Positions 18,415-27,514 are shown, counted from the stretch's first letter. The stretch: DNA of 64,000 nt from Corynebacterium pseudotuberculosis (GCF_002155265.1 NZ_CP021251.1:496001-560000), one strand, 5' to 3'. The notes: a model not told the origin generated them from the sequence alone. A program made the numbers and translations.

Positions 18415-19251
18415 TTATGCTTTCACGCCGCCTGCCGTCAGGCCGGAGACGATACGGCGTTGGAAAGCGAGCACCATGATAATAAGGGGGATGGTTACCA
18501 GGGATCCCGCCGCCATAATGGCTGCGTAGGGGAACTCGAAGGCGCTCGGACCGGAGAAACGGGCGATGGCTACGGTGACGGGTTCGGTCGCTGTGGTGGA
18601 GAGCTGACGCGCGAGCATGAACTCGTTCCACGTAGCGATAAAAGCCAAGATGGCAGTGGTAAACAACGCAGGTGCCGCAAGGGGCAGGAGCACGTGGCGG
18701 AAGGCCTGGCTGCGGGTGGCGCCGTCGACAAGCGCTGCCTCCTCTAATTCCCAAGGAAGCTGCCGGAAGAAGGACACGAGTGTGTAAATAGTCAACGGCA
18801 ATGCAAAGGAAATGTTGGGGATGATGAGTGCGCGGTAGGTTCCTATCCAGCCGAGGTTGCCAAATAGCTGGAAAAGTGGGGTCACCAGGGCTATGCCGGG
18901 GAACATCGAGGCGGCAAGCACAACGCCCGTGACTATTCCTTTCCCGCGAAACTCGATGCGAGCCAGCGCATATGCGGTGAAGACTCCGACGAGGACTGCG
19001 AGAATAGTGGTGGCAAGGCCTACCAGCAAGGAATTGATGATTGCGCCAAGGAAGTCGTTTCCTTTGTCTGTAGAAAGCGCGTCGCGGAAATTCTCCAGGG
19101 TCACATGCGTTGGCCAGGGAGTGGTCTCAAAGGTGTAGTCCTTGTTCCTCAGCGCGGTGATCAGCATCCAATAGAAAGGCGCCAGACCCCAGATCAGGAT
19201 AAAGACCACACCAATGTAATTGCCTAGCGTTGCACGAATTTTGTGATTCAT
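18415..19251 (-). CDS. tusG: Sugar ABC transporter permease, MalG/TusG type
   Basis: A 278-residue inner-membrane permease with six predicted helices and the cytoplasmic EAA loop EEAALVDGATRSQAFRHVLLPL that docks the ATPase. It is the second permease of a carbohydrate (CUT1) importer. Place and sequence resemble the C. glutamicum trehalose importer TusEFG and mycobacterial LpqY-SugABC; the substrate is inferred from that. It overlaps the upstream permease gene by four bases (ATGA). Confidence 0.78.
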   Translation of the reverse strand: MNHKIRATLGNYIGVVFILIWGLAPFYWMLITALRNKDYTFETTPWPTHVTLENFRDALSTDKGNDFLGAIINSLLVGLATTILAVLVGVFTAYALARIEFRGKGIVTGVVLAASMFPGIALVTPLFQLFGNLGWIGTYRALIIPNISFALPLTIYTLVSFFRQLPWELEEAALVDGATRSQAFRHVLLPLAAPALFTTAILAFIATWNEFMLARQLSTTATEPVTVAIARFSGPSAFEFPYAAIMAAGSLVTIPLIIMVLAFQRRIVSGLTAGGVKA

Positions 19252-20333
19252 GGTGCGGTAGCTGTCCTTTCTTTGGGAGCCATGGAGTTATCTCGTTTCT
19301 GGTGCTTTCCACGTCTACGCTGTCCACGCTGCCGGCGTTGCTTAGGGGTGTTCTCACGGCCGGTAACATCCGCGCCAAGGACGCGGATCATCAGGAAAGC
19401 GACCGCAAAAATAAGGAGGAAAATCAGTGTGGAAAGCGCAGAAGCCGAGTTGAAGTGATTCTGGCGCACATCTTCCACCACCAGCTGAGAGATGGTAGCC
19501 GTGGGGGAGTTTGAAGACGAAGAGATCAAGATGACCGGAAGGTCGTACATGCGCAAGGCATCGAGCGTTCTAAAAAGAACAGCGACCATGAGGGCGGGCT
19601 TTACCAGCGGGAGAGTGATCTGTAGAAACTGTTGCCATGTATTGGCACCGTCGACACGAGCTGCCTCGTAGACATCTTTGGGGATCATCTGTAATCCTGC
19701 GAGAATCAGCAAGGCCATAAAGGGGGTGGTCTTCCATACATCGGCAATGATGACGGCGAAGCGTGCTGCCCACGGGTCGGTAGTCCATTGGATGGGGGTG
19801 TGGAGGAGCGAGTTGACGATGCCCTTATCCGCAAAGATAAACTGCCACAATTTTGCGGTCACTGCCGTAGGTATTGCCCACGGAATGAGCACTGCGGCTC
19901 GGACTAGTGCTCTACCGCGAAACTCCCTATTCATGACCAAGGCCATGCCCATGCCTAGAACAATTTCTAGGGTTACCGTGACCACGGTAAAAAAGAGCGT
20001 GTTTCCCACAGCTGGCCAAAAGTCAGTGGCTATGACTCCGGGTGGACACGCGATTGCGCTTCCAGAGGAAGTACCACAGCGCTGCGTTAACCAGTAGGCA
20101 TAATGCTCCAACCCGGCGAAACCGCCTTGGGTGAAAAGCCCGGTTACTGGATCAAGGCCTTTGTCTGCTTGAAAAGAAAGGTAGATGGCCCTGAGTATGG
20201 GGTAGCCGATAACGATAGCTAGGACGATGAGCGTGGGTGCGATCAACAGCGCAGCGTTGCGGTGCTGTTTCCGGCGCGCTTCGACGATTCCTTCCCGAGA
20301 AGGAACTTTTCGCGCTGGGCGCGTTGTGTCCAC
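19248..20333 (-). CDS. tusF: Sugar ABC transporter permease, MalF/TusF type
   Basis: A 361-residue permease with a first helix near residues 28-50, a large external loop between helices one and two, and the EAA loop YEAARVDGANTWQQFLQITLPL. The C-terminal tail is very basic. A GTG start at 20331-20333 is preceded by a near-perfect AGGAGG. It pairs with the downstream permease and the upstream binding protein. The ATPase subunit is not encoded nearby. Confidence 0.8.
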   Translation of the reverse strand: MDTTRPARKVPSREGIVEARRKQHRNAALLIAPTLIVLAIVIGYPILRAIYLSFQADKGLDPVTGLFTQGGFAGLEHYAYWLTQRCGTSSGSAIACPPGVIATDFWPAVGNTLFFTVVTVTLEIVLGMGMALVMNREFRGRALVRAAVLIPWAIPTAVTAKLWQFIFADKGIVNSLLHTPIQWTTDPWAARFAVIIADVWKTTPFMALLILAGLQMIPKDVYEAARVDGANTWQQFLQITLPLVKPALMVAVLFRTLDALRMYDLPVILISSSSNSPTATISQLVVEDVRQNHFNSASALSTLIFLLIFAVAFLMIRVLGADVTGRENTPKQRRQRGQRRRGKHQKRDNSMAPKERTATAP

Positions 20334-20381
20334 GGTACCTCCTTTGTTTGATGCTGGTCCGCTTCAACTTTAAAACACTAA

Positions 20382-20439
20382 AGGAAGCCCGCGGTAAGAA
20401 CATGTTCGTGGAGCATGAGCTTACCGGTGCAGGCTTCCT
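20382..20439 (-). promoter_or_regulatory. Large stem-loop between the binding-protein and permease genes
   Basis: AGGAAGCC (20382-20389) pairs with GGCTTCCT (20432-20439), CGGTAAG with CTTACCG inside it, and CATG with CATG at the tip. This gives a long interrupted stem in the 177-bp gap. A smaller hairpin AACCG / CGGTT lies at 20466-20481. Such structures in sugar importer operons protect the binding-protein message and reduce read-through into the permeases. Confidence 0.6.
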
Positions 20440-20510
20440 GGATAAAGATAGTGGAGCTTAGTGCGAACCGTATATGCGGTTATTGGCGTATGAACTCAGT
20501 GGAGCTGAAA

Positions 20511-21770
20511 CTACTTCTTGGATGCGTTCTGGATTGCAGCCCGCATGTCTTTAGTAGCTTCTTCTACGTTCTTATCTCCCTTGAGCGCAGCGTAGGCGTT
20601 ATCTTGAATAGCCTTGGAAATGGCCGGGTAGAAGGGGCTGACGGGGCGAGGGGCAGCGTTTTCAAGGGACTTTTTCAAGGCCGGAAGGTAAGGATACTTG
20701 GCCACGAGTGACTCATCATCGTAGATGGAAGCGAGTACTGGTGGGAAAGAATTATCTGCAAAGGACTTCTGGTTGTCCTCATTCACAATGAACTTAATAA
20801 AGTCTCGGGCGGTGGCTTTGTTCTTGGAGTTCACATTGATGCCGTTGTTGTATCCGCCCAGCGTGGACACGCCAACGCCGTCTTTACCTACGAGAGGGGA
20901 GACTTCAAACTTGCCCTTGACCGCAGATGTGGCCTCAGCAGCATTGGTATACATGTAAGGCCAGTTGATGGCGTAAGCGGTTTCACCGGCCACAAAGGCT
21001 AGGTTGGTTTCCTCTTCTGTAGCGGAGATGGAGTTCTTGGAAATGGATCCGTCTTTGTAGGCATCGACAAGAGCCTGAACGCCAGCTTTGGAGTCTTCAG
21101 AATCTACGGCGGGCGCACCAGAATCATCCAGGATGTGTCCGCCCCAGCCTTCGATGAAACCTGCGGTATTTACCGTGAGGCCCTCGTATTGTTTGAGCTG
21201 TGTAGTGAGACAATCTACGTGCTTGGCTTTTGCGGCTTCGCAGCTAGCGGTGAGATCTTTCCACGTGGTGGGCGCTTCCGGCACGATTTCCGTGTTACGG
21301 AACAATAGCTGACCGTTAGTGTTCTGTGGCAGCGCGTAGAGAGTCCCGTTGTAAGTGGCAGACTCCACAGTTGCCTTGAGTAATCCTGAGGTATCTACCT
21401 TGAGGTCGTCTTTGAGCGGAGCTAGCCACTGGTTGGCGGCAAAGTCGGCTGTCCAGACTACATCGAGCGCCATTACGTCATAGTCAGAGTTGCCGGCCTG
21501 AAGTGATTGCACGAGGGTCTCGCGTTGATCGTCTGTCTCACCGGCGAGCTCTTTGAGAGTGACCTTTTCTTCTGGATGCGAGCTATTCCACTTCTCAATA
21601 ATCGGAATAACTTTATCCGTGTCATTTTTGCCCATGGCAAAGGTGATGGGGCCGCGGCCATCAGTGTTTTGAGGTGCTGGCGCTGAGGAATCGGAGGAGC
21701 AACCTGCTAGGGCTGCCGAAGCAAAAAGGGCTGTGGCTGCAAGCGACGCGCCGGTCTTTGAGACGTTCAT
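20511..21770 (-). CDS. tusE: Sugar-binding lipoprotein of ABC importer, TusE/LpqY type
   Basis: A solute-binding protein of about 419 residues anchored by lipidation. The signal peptide ends in the lipobox ALAGC near residue 22-25. The mature part is a family 1 extracellular binding protein (DVMALDVVWTADFAANQWLAPL, YALPQNTNGQLLFRN). A trehalose or maltose-type disaccharide is the likely ligand, by analogy. The start MNVSKTGAS gives a normal signal peptide; an in-frame GTG four codons earlier is the alternative. It is the first gene of the importer operon. Confidence 0.82.
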   Translation of the reverse strand: MNVSKTGASLAATALFASAALAGCSSDSSAPAPQNTDGRGPITFAMGKNDTDKVIPIIEKWNSSHPEEKVTLKELAGETDDQRETLVQSLQAGNSDYDVMALDVVWTADFAANQWLAPLKDDLKVDTSGLLKATVESATYNGTLYALPQNTNGQLLFRNTEIVPEAPTTWKDLTASCEAAKAKHVDCLTTQLKQYEGLTVNTAGFIEGWGGHILDDSGAPAVDSEDSKAGVQALVDAYKDGSISKNSISATEEETNLAFVAGETAYAINWPYMYTNAAEATSAVKGKFEVSPLVGKDGVGVSTLGGYNNGINVNSKNKATARDFIKFIVNEDNQKSFADNSFPPVLASIYDDESLVAKYPYLPALKKSLENAAPRPVSPFYPAISKAIQDNAYAALKGDKNVEEATKDMRAAIQNASKK

Positions 21771-21849
21771 CGAGAGGATCACCTTTCCATTGAGTTCCCT
21801 CACTAAGGTAGTGACCCTCCGGTGGAAGTAAAGGATTTATGGCCCTTAT

Positions 21850-21867
21850 CACCCCGTAAAAGGGGTG
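21850..21867 (-). terminator. Hairpin before the importer operon
   Basis: CACCCC GTAAAA GGGGTG forms a 6-bp stem between the TIGR03089 gene and tusE. It probably ends the upstream transcript or lies in the importer leader. Confidence 0.4.
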
Positions 21868-21928
21868 TTAAATGTGAATGAACACGGTTGCCGATCTCCG
21901 AGTATTCACCCCATATGCGCGAGAAGGA

Positions 21929-22606
21929 TTATGACAATCTCATCGTGGCTTTTTCGGCGCGTCCGATGGCTTCGAGGCGCTGATCGCTAGCCACGCCCGT
22001 GACAACTACAGCCGATCCTCCTACCGCTAGTGGAGCTAAGACGGTGCGTTGCATTTCTGCAAAAGTGGTCCAGCCGGTGCTCAGCGCACGTGAACCAGAG
22101 GGAAGCTCAGCATAGACCTGCTTATCGACGCTCTCCTCGATCCTCGTGCCAGGCTCAAAGAATTGATCGCCGTAGAAGCGGACAGTTGGCCCAAAGTCGA
22201 TCATCCCATCAGGAACCGTGCCTTCGCATTCCACAACACCGCGGCCAAAAGGATCTTGCGTGACAAGTACAACGTCACCGGGGAAGGCCGGGGATGCGTC
22301 GATACGCTCAGGGGCGACAAAAGCTACTGCGCCCTGAGCTTGCTCGATGGGGCAGAACTCGACCTCAATTTCTGCGGCCATTGCTCCTAAAACTATGGCT
22401 ACGCATTGCCAACTTGCAGGAAGGTCGAGGCTGATAAGTGAGCCTTGATCAAGGTCTAATTCCTCGCGCATCATATTTGCTACCTTTGCGGCCCAGTTAT
22501 CCAGCGTCTGGGCCGAGAAATCGAGCCGAGCTCCGGTTGATTCGTTATAAACCGTCAACCGTGGGGCGGCAGGGTCTGAAGAAAGCAAGTTGCGCAGAAG
22601 TTCCAT
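21929..22606 (-). CDS. TIGR03089 family protein
   Basis: A soluble protein of about 225 residues of a family confined to mycolate-producing actinobacteria and found beside the LCP/WbbL genes (Rv3268 type). It looks like a shortened AMP-binding-enzyme N-terminal domain: RLTVYNESTGARLDFSAQTLDNWAAKVANM resembles adenylation-domain openings, but no adenylate-forming core motif follows. Function is unknown. The ATG at 22606 is chosen because a TACGAT box lies eight bases upstream; a 28-codon upstream extension lacks support. Confidence 0.75.
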   Translation of the reverse strand: MELLRNLLSSDPAAPRLTVYNESTGARLDFSAQTLDNWAAKVANMMREELDLDQGSLISLDLPASWQCVAIVLGAMAAEIEVEFCPIEQAQGAVAFVAPERIDASPAFPGDVVLVTQDPFGRGVVECEGTVPDGMIDFGPTVRFYGDQFFEPGTRIEESVDKQVYAELPSGSRALSTGWTTFAEMQRTVLAPLAVGGSAVVVTGVASDQRLEAIGRAEKATMRLS

Positions 22607-22614
22607 GAGAGTCC

Positions 22615-22620
22615 ATCGTA
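22615..22620 (-). promoter_or_regulatory. -10 box of the TIGR03089 gene (leaderless)
   Basis: TACGAT on the minus strand ends eight bases before the start ATG. Confidence 0.45.
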
Positions 22621-22656
22621 GGTGAAAATGAGGGTCTACTGTGCGGGACAATGAAT

Positions 22657-22694
22657 TGAGGTGCATCGACGATCGGAAAAGTCGATGCACCTCA
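22657..22694 (-). terminator. 14-bp perfect hairpin after lcpA
   Basis: TGAGGTGCATCGAC and GTCGATGCACCTCA flank a ten-base loop. It lies between the lcpA stop and the TIGR03089 promoter. The stem is strong but no U-run follows on the minus strand. Confidence 0.6.
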
Positions 22695-22722
22695 GCCGGC
22701 TGGAGAATCTACAGAGTGATTA

Positions 22723-24291
22723 CTAGTTCACGCACCTTGGCCCGTTTCCGCCAGCATCAATTTCTGGAGAGACGATGGCTTGTCCTTCGTCTGCGCCCGG
22801 TTGTCCTACCACAGACGTTGTGGTTGACGTGCTTGTTGCAGACTCGGTGCTCTTCGGACCTGCATAATCACTGGCGGCAACTACCACATAAGAGTTCAGA
22901 TCGAGGCCATTATGCTGCACCACAGGGATGTTGCCGAGCTCCTGGGAAAGGCGTTTGGCGTCCTCAGACTCTGGATCAGTAGCTAGAATCTGGCTGTGCG
23001 AGTACAGCCCCTGGGGAGCATTGCCAGTTTCTGCGATGGTGTGCCCCTTGGTCTTAAGATACCCGGCAACCTCGGCGGCGAGCCCTGACGTAGTGGTGGC
23101 ATTAAGGACGTCAACAGTGATATTTTGACGCGCCGTGGGGGCGGCAGACTCAGAAGACGTCTGGCTTGAGGGCTCTTCTTTGGGGCCACCATTAAGTAGC
23201 TGGTCAAAGAATTTGTGTACCTGCTGTACGTCTACGGTAACAACGGATTCGCCGTAGTCTCCGGTTCCATCGATTGAGGTAACCGGGATGGTATTAAAAC
23301 GGACATTGCCACCGGCAAGATTTTGCAGTTGGTTAGCAAAGCTCATGACGTCCCAGTTCTGGTCAATAACAACGGAACGCTCTACAGCCTTGCCCATGTC
23401 TGCTAGTTTCTGCGGGTTAGTTAGGGTTCCCGAAGACAGCACCTTATTTACTAATGAGGCCATAAATGCTTGTTGACGAACAATACGGTCTAGGTCGCCG
23501 CGGGGGAGGCCATGTCGCTGGCGGACAAAGGCCAGCGCCTGACCACCTTTGAGCGTTTGGCGCCCGGCACCGAAATCAGCGCCGGAGTACTCGTCTTTGA
23601 CACTATTGTTCAAGCAGACTTCTACGCCGCCCACGGCTTCTGTCAAAAGAACAAACCCTAGGAGGCCAACCTCTGCATAGTGATCGACGGTGATACCAGT
23701 GAGATCGGATACCGCACTGATGAGGGCCTGCCGTCCGGCTTGTTTGGAGCGCTCATCGAGAGTCTTTCTATCGCCGATTCCCTCAGATAAGAGTTTGGTT
23801 GCTTCCTTATCTTTGTAGTTCTTGTACACGCCGTTGATCTTGAGATTTCCCAAGTTATTGTCATGCACATATGTGTCGCGAGGAATGGAGATAGCGGTTG
23901 CGGAGGAACCGTCGTTGGGGATACGAATCACCATGATGGTGTCAGTATTATCGTTTTCCTCGTCACCTGCGTGCAGTAGTTCTATCTCCTGCGGGCTCAG
24001 CGGATTGCCCTGTGCGTCGGTACGCGAATCGGAGCCGACGAGGAGGATATCGGTTGCGCCGTCGGCGGCCTCCTTCATCCCTTTGTCGCCTCCTAGGGAA
24101 AGATTGCCCGCAGAAGCAACTGTGTTACCTAGTTTTCCAATGGTGAAGTAACCGGCGCCAGATATGACCAGCACTATCGACGAGATCAACGCGAGGAAGA
24201 TCTTAACGGGCCGTGGGCCCATCTGTTTGGTATCAGGCATCACCGAAGGAGGTGCCTGAATGTCGCGGTTACGACGGTATTTGTCGGTCAT
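22723..24291 (-). CDS. lcpA: LytR-CpsA-Psr family ligase for arabinogalactan attachment
   Basis: A membrane-anchored enzyme of 522 residues, matching C. glutamicum LcpA, which transfers arabinogalactan from its lipid carrier to peptidoglycan. There is one transmembrane helix near residues 30-52. The LCP catalytic domain follows (DILLVGSDSR, NDNTDTIMVIRI, ISIPRDTYV, KINGVY, FVRQRHGLPRGDLDRIVRQQ with the conserved arginines). A LytR_C domain begins NITVDVLNATTTSGLA, then a Ser/Thr-rich tail. It is divergent from wbbL, which makes the linker rhamnose on the same polymer. Confidence 0.9.
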   Translation of the reverse strand: MTDKYRRNRDIQAPPSVMPDTKQMGPRPVKIFLALISSIVLVISGAGYFTIGKLGNTVASAGNLSLGGDKGMKEAADGATDILLVGSDSRTDAQGNPLSPQEIELLHAGDEENDNTDTIMVIRIPNDGSSATAISIPRDTYVHDNNLGNLKINGVYKNYKDKEATKLLSEGIGDRKTLDERSKQAGRQALISAVSDLTGITVDHYAEVGLLGFVLLTEAVGGVEVCLNNSVKDEYSGADFGAGRQTLKGGQALAFVRQRHGLPRGDLDRIVRQQAFMASLVNKVLSSGTLTNPQKLADMGKAVERSVVIDQNWDVMSFANQLQNLAGGNVRFNTIPVTSIDGTGDYGESVVTVDVQQVHKFFDQLLNGGPKEEPSSQTSSESAAPTARQNITVDVLNATTTSGLAAEVAGYLKTKGHTIAETGNAPQGLYSHSQILATDPESEDAKRLSQELGNIPVVQHNGLDLNSYVVVAASDYAGPKSTESATSTSTTTSVVGQPGADEGQAIVSPEIDAGGNGPRCVN

Positions 24292-24407
24292 ATTTATTGG
24301 ATCTCCATGAAGAAAGGAGTAGAAACAGATAAAAGTTTAGGTGAAGTAAGGGTAAAAGCCGTAGTTTTTCTGCGAAATTGTTTTATTGAGTACGCGAATT
24401 TCCGGCT

Positions 24408-25358
24408 ATGAATAAAAGCGTGGCAGACATCGATTCCCAGATATGCCCGACTAAGCTCAAACGAGTGACTACAACAGATGCCAAGCCGATAGCCGTGATT
24501 ACGGTTACTTTCTCGCCCGGTGATCACCTTGCAGCATTCCTGGATTCTGTGAGTGGGGCAACCGTGCGGGGCGCGTATACCGTCCTTGCGGATAACGGGT
24601 CTACAGATGGAACTCCCCAGGCCGCTGCAAAGGAACGAGACAATGTGGAGTTTTTTGCTACCGGCGGCAACATTGGCTACGGCTCTGCGATTAATGCTGC
24701 GGCGCGTCATCTCAAGGACAAACGGCTAAATGGTGACATAGAGCCGGAGTTCTTCGTCTTGGCTAATCCTGACGTGGTCTTTGATAAAGGCTCGATCGAC
24801 GTCATGCTTGAATGTGCTCAGCGTTGGCCACAAGCTGGGGCAGTTGGCCCCTATATTCGGCAGAGCGATGGTTCTGCTTATCCTTCGGCACGCGCGATTC
24901 CCACGCTAAGTAACGGTATCGGGCATGCGTTATTCGGTGCGGTATGGCCAAATAATCCATGGACAAAGGCGTACAAGGATGATGCCGATATGTCGACTGA
25001 GCGCACTGCCGGGTGGTTGTCAGGCTCGTGCTTGTTGGTCCGATGGGATGCTTTTGATGCCATAGGCGGCTTTGACGAGCGTTATTTTATGTACATGGAA
25101 GACGTGGACCTGGGCGATCGCTTTGGCCGGGCTGGTTTTGATAACGTCCTTTGCCCTTCTTCTTTTATCACTCATGCGGTGGGGCACGCGGCAGGAAAGC
25201 ATCCGGAAAAGATGCTGCCCGCGCACCACGAGTCGGCTTATCGTTTCCAGGCAGACCGTCATCCCCATGCGTGGCAGCTACCCATACGCGTTGTGCTTAA
25301 ACTCGGGCTTCAAGCTCGTGCTTTTGTAGCGGTAGCATCAGCAAAATTGAAAAAATAA
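24408..25358 (+). CDS. wbbL: Rhamnosyltransferase for the arabinogalactan linker (GT2)
   Basis: Transfers L-rhamnose from dTDP-rhamnose to GlcNAc-PP-decaprenol, forming the linker of arabinogalactan. The 316-residue GT-A enzyme shows ITVTFSPGDHL, DNGSTDGTPQ, GGNIGYGSAIN, the metal-site region ANPDVVFD and YMEDVDLGDR. The N-terminus is uncertain: a GTG at 24465 before TTTDAKP would remove 19 poorly conserved residues. wbbL next to lcpA and a GDP-mannose gene is the conserved arrangement in Corynebacteriales. Confidence 0.88.
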   Translation: MNKSVADIDSQICPTKLKRVTTTDAKPIAVITVTFSPGDHLAAFLDSVSGATVRGAYTVLADNGSTDGTPQAAAKERDNVEFFATGGNIGYGSAINAAARHLKDKRLNGDIEPEFFVLANPDVVFDKGSIDVMLECAQRWPQAGAVGPYIRQSDGSAYPSARAIPTLSNGIGHALFGAVWPNNPWTKAYKDDADMSTERTAGWLSGSCLLVRWDAFDAIGGFDERYFMYMEDVDLGDRFGRAGFDNVLCPSSFITHAVGHAAGKHPEKMLPAHHESAYRFQADRHPHAWQLPIRVVLKLGLQARAFVAVASAKLKK

Positions 25359-25532
25359 CTCCCAGGATGGCAGCGCCGGGCCGAGTTTTTGTGATGGAAG
25401 TAGCGGACCGTGGCGCCGGGCATTCCGGGCGAAACCATAAATTTCGAGTTCTGTCGGGGTACTCTGATTGAGTCAATCCGGAGGTGCACGTCTAGGCGTG
25501 CGTGACAAGCAAGAAAAGTAAGGACATCAAAA

Positions 25533-26621
25533 ATGACCACAACGACGCTGCGCGGTAATACAGATGCCGTGATCCTGGTTGGTGGCAAAGGCACGCGCCT
25601 TCGTCCGCTGACGGTGTCGACTCCGAAGCCGATGCTACCCACGGCGGGTGTGCCATTCTTATCGCACCTCCTTGCGCGAATTAAAGCTGCGGGCATTAAA
25701 CACGTCGTTCTAGGCACGTCTTTTAAGGCAGAAGTTTTTGAAGAATACTTTGGCAACGGTGAAGACCTAGGCCTAGAAATTGAATATGTTGTTGAGGATA
25801 AGCCGCTAGGAACCGGTGGTGGCATCCGGAATGTTTATGAGAAGCTCCGTGCAGATACCGTCATGGTTTTCAATGGGGATGTTCTAGGCGGCACAGACCT
25901 GGGAGGAATCCTCGACGCGCATCATGAGAAGCAGGCTGATTTGACCATGCACCTGGTTCGCGTGCCTGATCCACGGGCTTTTGGGTGTGTTCCTACTGAT
26001 CAGGACGGGCGTGTTTCGGCATTTTTGGAAAAGACGGAAGATCCTCCTACTGATCAAATCAACGCTGGCTGCTATGTTTTCCGTCGCGAGTTGATTGAAT
26101 CGATTCCGGCTGATCGTGTGGTCTCTGTTGAACGTGAGACTTTCCCTAAACTGCTGGAAGAGGGGCGTCGCGTGTTCGGGTATGTGGATAACGCATACTG
26201 GCGCGACATGGGTACGCCGGCGGACTTTGTTCGAGGGTCTTCTGACTTGGTTCGTGGCATCGCGCCGTCGCCGCTGCTTGATGGACGCACTGGAGAGTCG
26301 CTTATCGACGAATCCGCTGGCGTGAAAGATGGTGCCCTTTTGTTGGGCGGCACCGTTATTGGCCGGGGAACGGAGGTAGGAGCGGGCTGCCGTCTTGATG
26401 ACACGGTGGTTTTCGACGGCGTGACCATCGAACCGGGAGCGGTCATCGAGGACTCCATTATCGCGCATGGTGTTCGCATCGGTGCGAATGCCCGCATCAA
26501 GGGGTGCGTTATCGGCGAAGGCGCGCAGATTGGTGCACGCTGCGAACTTTTGAACGGGCTACGGGTATGGCCGGGAGTGGAAATCCCCACTGCTGGAATC
26601 CGGTTCAGCTCGGACGCTTAA
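25533..26621 (+). CDS. manC: Mannose-1-phosphate guanylyltransferase (RmlA2/ManC type)
   Basis: Makes GDP-mannose from mannose-1-phosphate and GTP for lipoglycan and protein mannosylation. The 362-residue protein has the nucleotidyltransferase motif ILVGGKGTRLRPLTVSTPKPM near residue 14, FNGDVLGG and a C-terminal left-handed beta-helix of hexapeptide repeats (from about residue 260). AAGGA lies eight bases before the ATG. manA and manB in the next 6 kb supply its substrate. Sequence alone does not fully exclude a glucose-1-phosphate thymidylyltransferase. Confidence 0.87.
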   Translation: MTTTTLRGNTDAVILVGGKGTRLRPLTVSTPKPMLPTAGVPFLSHLLARIKAAGIKHVVLGTSFKAEVFEEYFGNGEDLGLEIEYVVEDKPLGTGGGIRNVYEKLRADTVMVFNGDVLGGTDLGGILDAHHEKQADLTMHLVRVPDPRAFGCVPTDQDGRVSAFLEKTEDPPTDQINAGCYVFRRELIESIPADRVVSVERETFPKLLEEGRRVFGYVDNAYWRDMGTPADFVRGSSDLVRGIAPSPLLDGRTGESLIDESAGVKDGALLLGGTVIGRGTEVGAGCRLDDTVVFDGVTIEPGAVIEDSIIAHGVRIGANARIKGCVIGEGAQIGARCELLNGLRVWPGVEIPTAGIRFSSDA

Positions 26622-27139
26622 ATAAAAATGTGTCGACCATCTCATTTTTAGTGGCGTGTGTTTGCGTCCTTGAAGGCGTTTTGCTGCTAAAAAATAGAGC
26701 TGTTGAATAAAACTCGGAGGGCTTTCGGGGGGTGCGCAACATCTCTTTCGTGCGGGATAGCACGAAGGGATTTGATCGTTGTATCGACACGCTGGTTATC
26801 AGAGCTGCAGTAGCGTAGTTAGATCAGGGATACTATATCTAGTACCCCTGACCCCCGCCCCCGCGAAATGTGTTGTGTGAAAGATGTGACTCGTGAAGTT
26901 TGCGAGCTGGGGAAATTCATTTTTTGCACGGGGAAAACTGTTTTCGGGTTGACGACATCTTGTGTTGGAGTGTTGAATTTCAAGTATGTAATTCGTTGCA
27001 TAGTCTTCTTATATGGCTGTACATATCCCGCTAATTCAGCGTGAGTGTGCTGTGAATCTATGTGGCGTGTTGTGAGCTGGCGCGATTTTCTCGCGTAAGC
27101 GCTTGCATATGTGAACATCAACGAGGAGAGGAGGGTGGC
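26622..27139. other. Intergenic region upstream of whcD with two hairpins
   Basis: No gene is evident in these 518 bp. CTTTCGTGC GGGATA GCACGAAGG (26745-26768) forms a 9-bp stem that may terminate manC. CAGGGATACTA TATC TAGTACCCCTG (26825-26850) forms an 11-position stem with one mismatch. The remaining AT-rich sequence presumably holds the whcD promoter and a long leader. Confidence 0.55.
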
Positions 27140-27439
27140 GTGGAAGATATGGCCAGTAACGCCGCGCCTCGGACTCGCACACCCTTAGAGCTGACGCTGG
27201 ATGATCTTTTTGGTGCAGTTGAACAGGAGTGGCAAGAGCAGGCCCTGTGTGCCCAGACGGATCCAGAAGCCTTCTTTCCAGAGAAGGGCGGGTCTACCCG
27301 TGAAGCAAAGCGCATCTGTCAAGCATGTGCTGTACGGGATGAGTGCCTGGAATATGCGTTGGAACATGATGAACGCTTTGGTATCTGGGGTGGGCTTTCT
27401 GAGCGTGAGCGTCGGAGGCTCAAACGGGATATAGGCTAA
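27140..27439 (+). CDS. whcD: WhiB2-type iron-sulfur regulator
   Basis: A [4Fe-4S]-binding WhiB-family regulator of about 99 residues related to mycobacterial WhmD/WhiB2 and C. glutamicum WhcD, which affect cell division. It has the four cysteines as C-x22-C-x2-C-x5-C, then GIWGGLSERERRRLKRD, the sigma-contact turn and basic tail. The GTG at 27140 follows GGAGAGGAGGG at a suitable distance; an in-frame ATG three codons later is the alternative, and a 26-codon upstream extension has no ribosome-binding site. Confidence 0.9.
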   Translation: MEDMASNAAPRTRTPLELTLDDLFGAVEQEWQEQALCAQTDPEAFFPEKGGSTREAKRICQACAVRDECLEYALEHDERFGIWGGLSERERRRLKRDIG

Positions 27440-27451
27440 AGTTCCGTAGCG

Positions 27452-27487
27452 CAAGGGTCTGCTAGGTGTATAAACCTGGGAGGCCCT
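27452..27487 (+). terminator. Hairpin after whcD
   Basis: AAGGG...AGGT GTATAA ACCT...CCCTT forms a two-part stem about 13 bp after the whcD stop. An AT-rich tandem repeat follows instead of a U-run. Confidence 0.45.
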
Positions 27488-27514
27488 TTAACTGTTTAAA
27501 TTTAACTGTTTAAA
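27487..27514. repeat. 14-bp tandem duplication
   Basis: TTTAACTGTTTAAA occurs twice in direct succession between whcD and the convergent zincin-like gene. A G-rich run (27520-27542) follows up to the stop codon of that gene. Confidence 0.85.
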
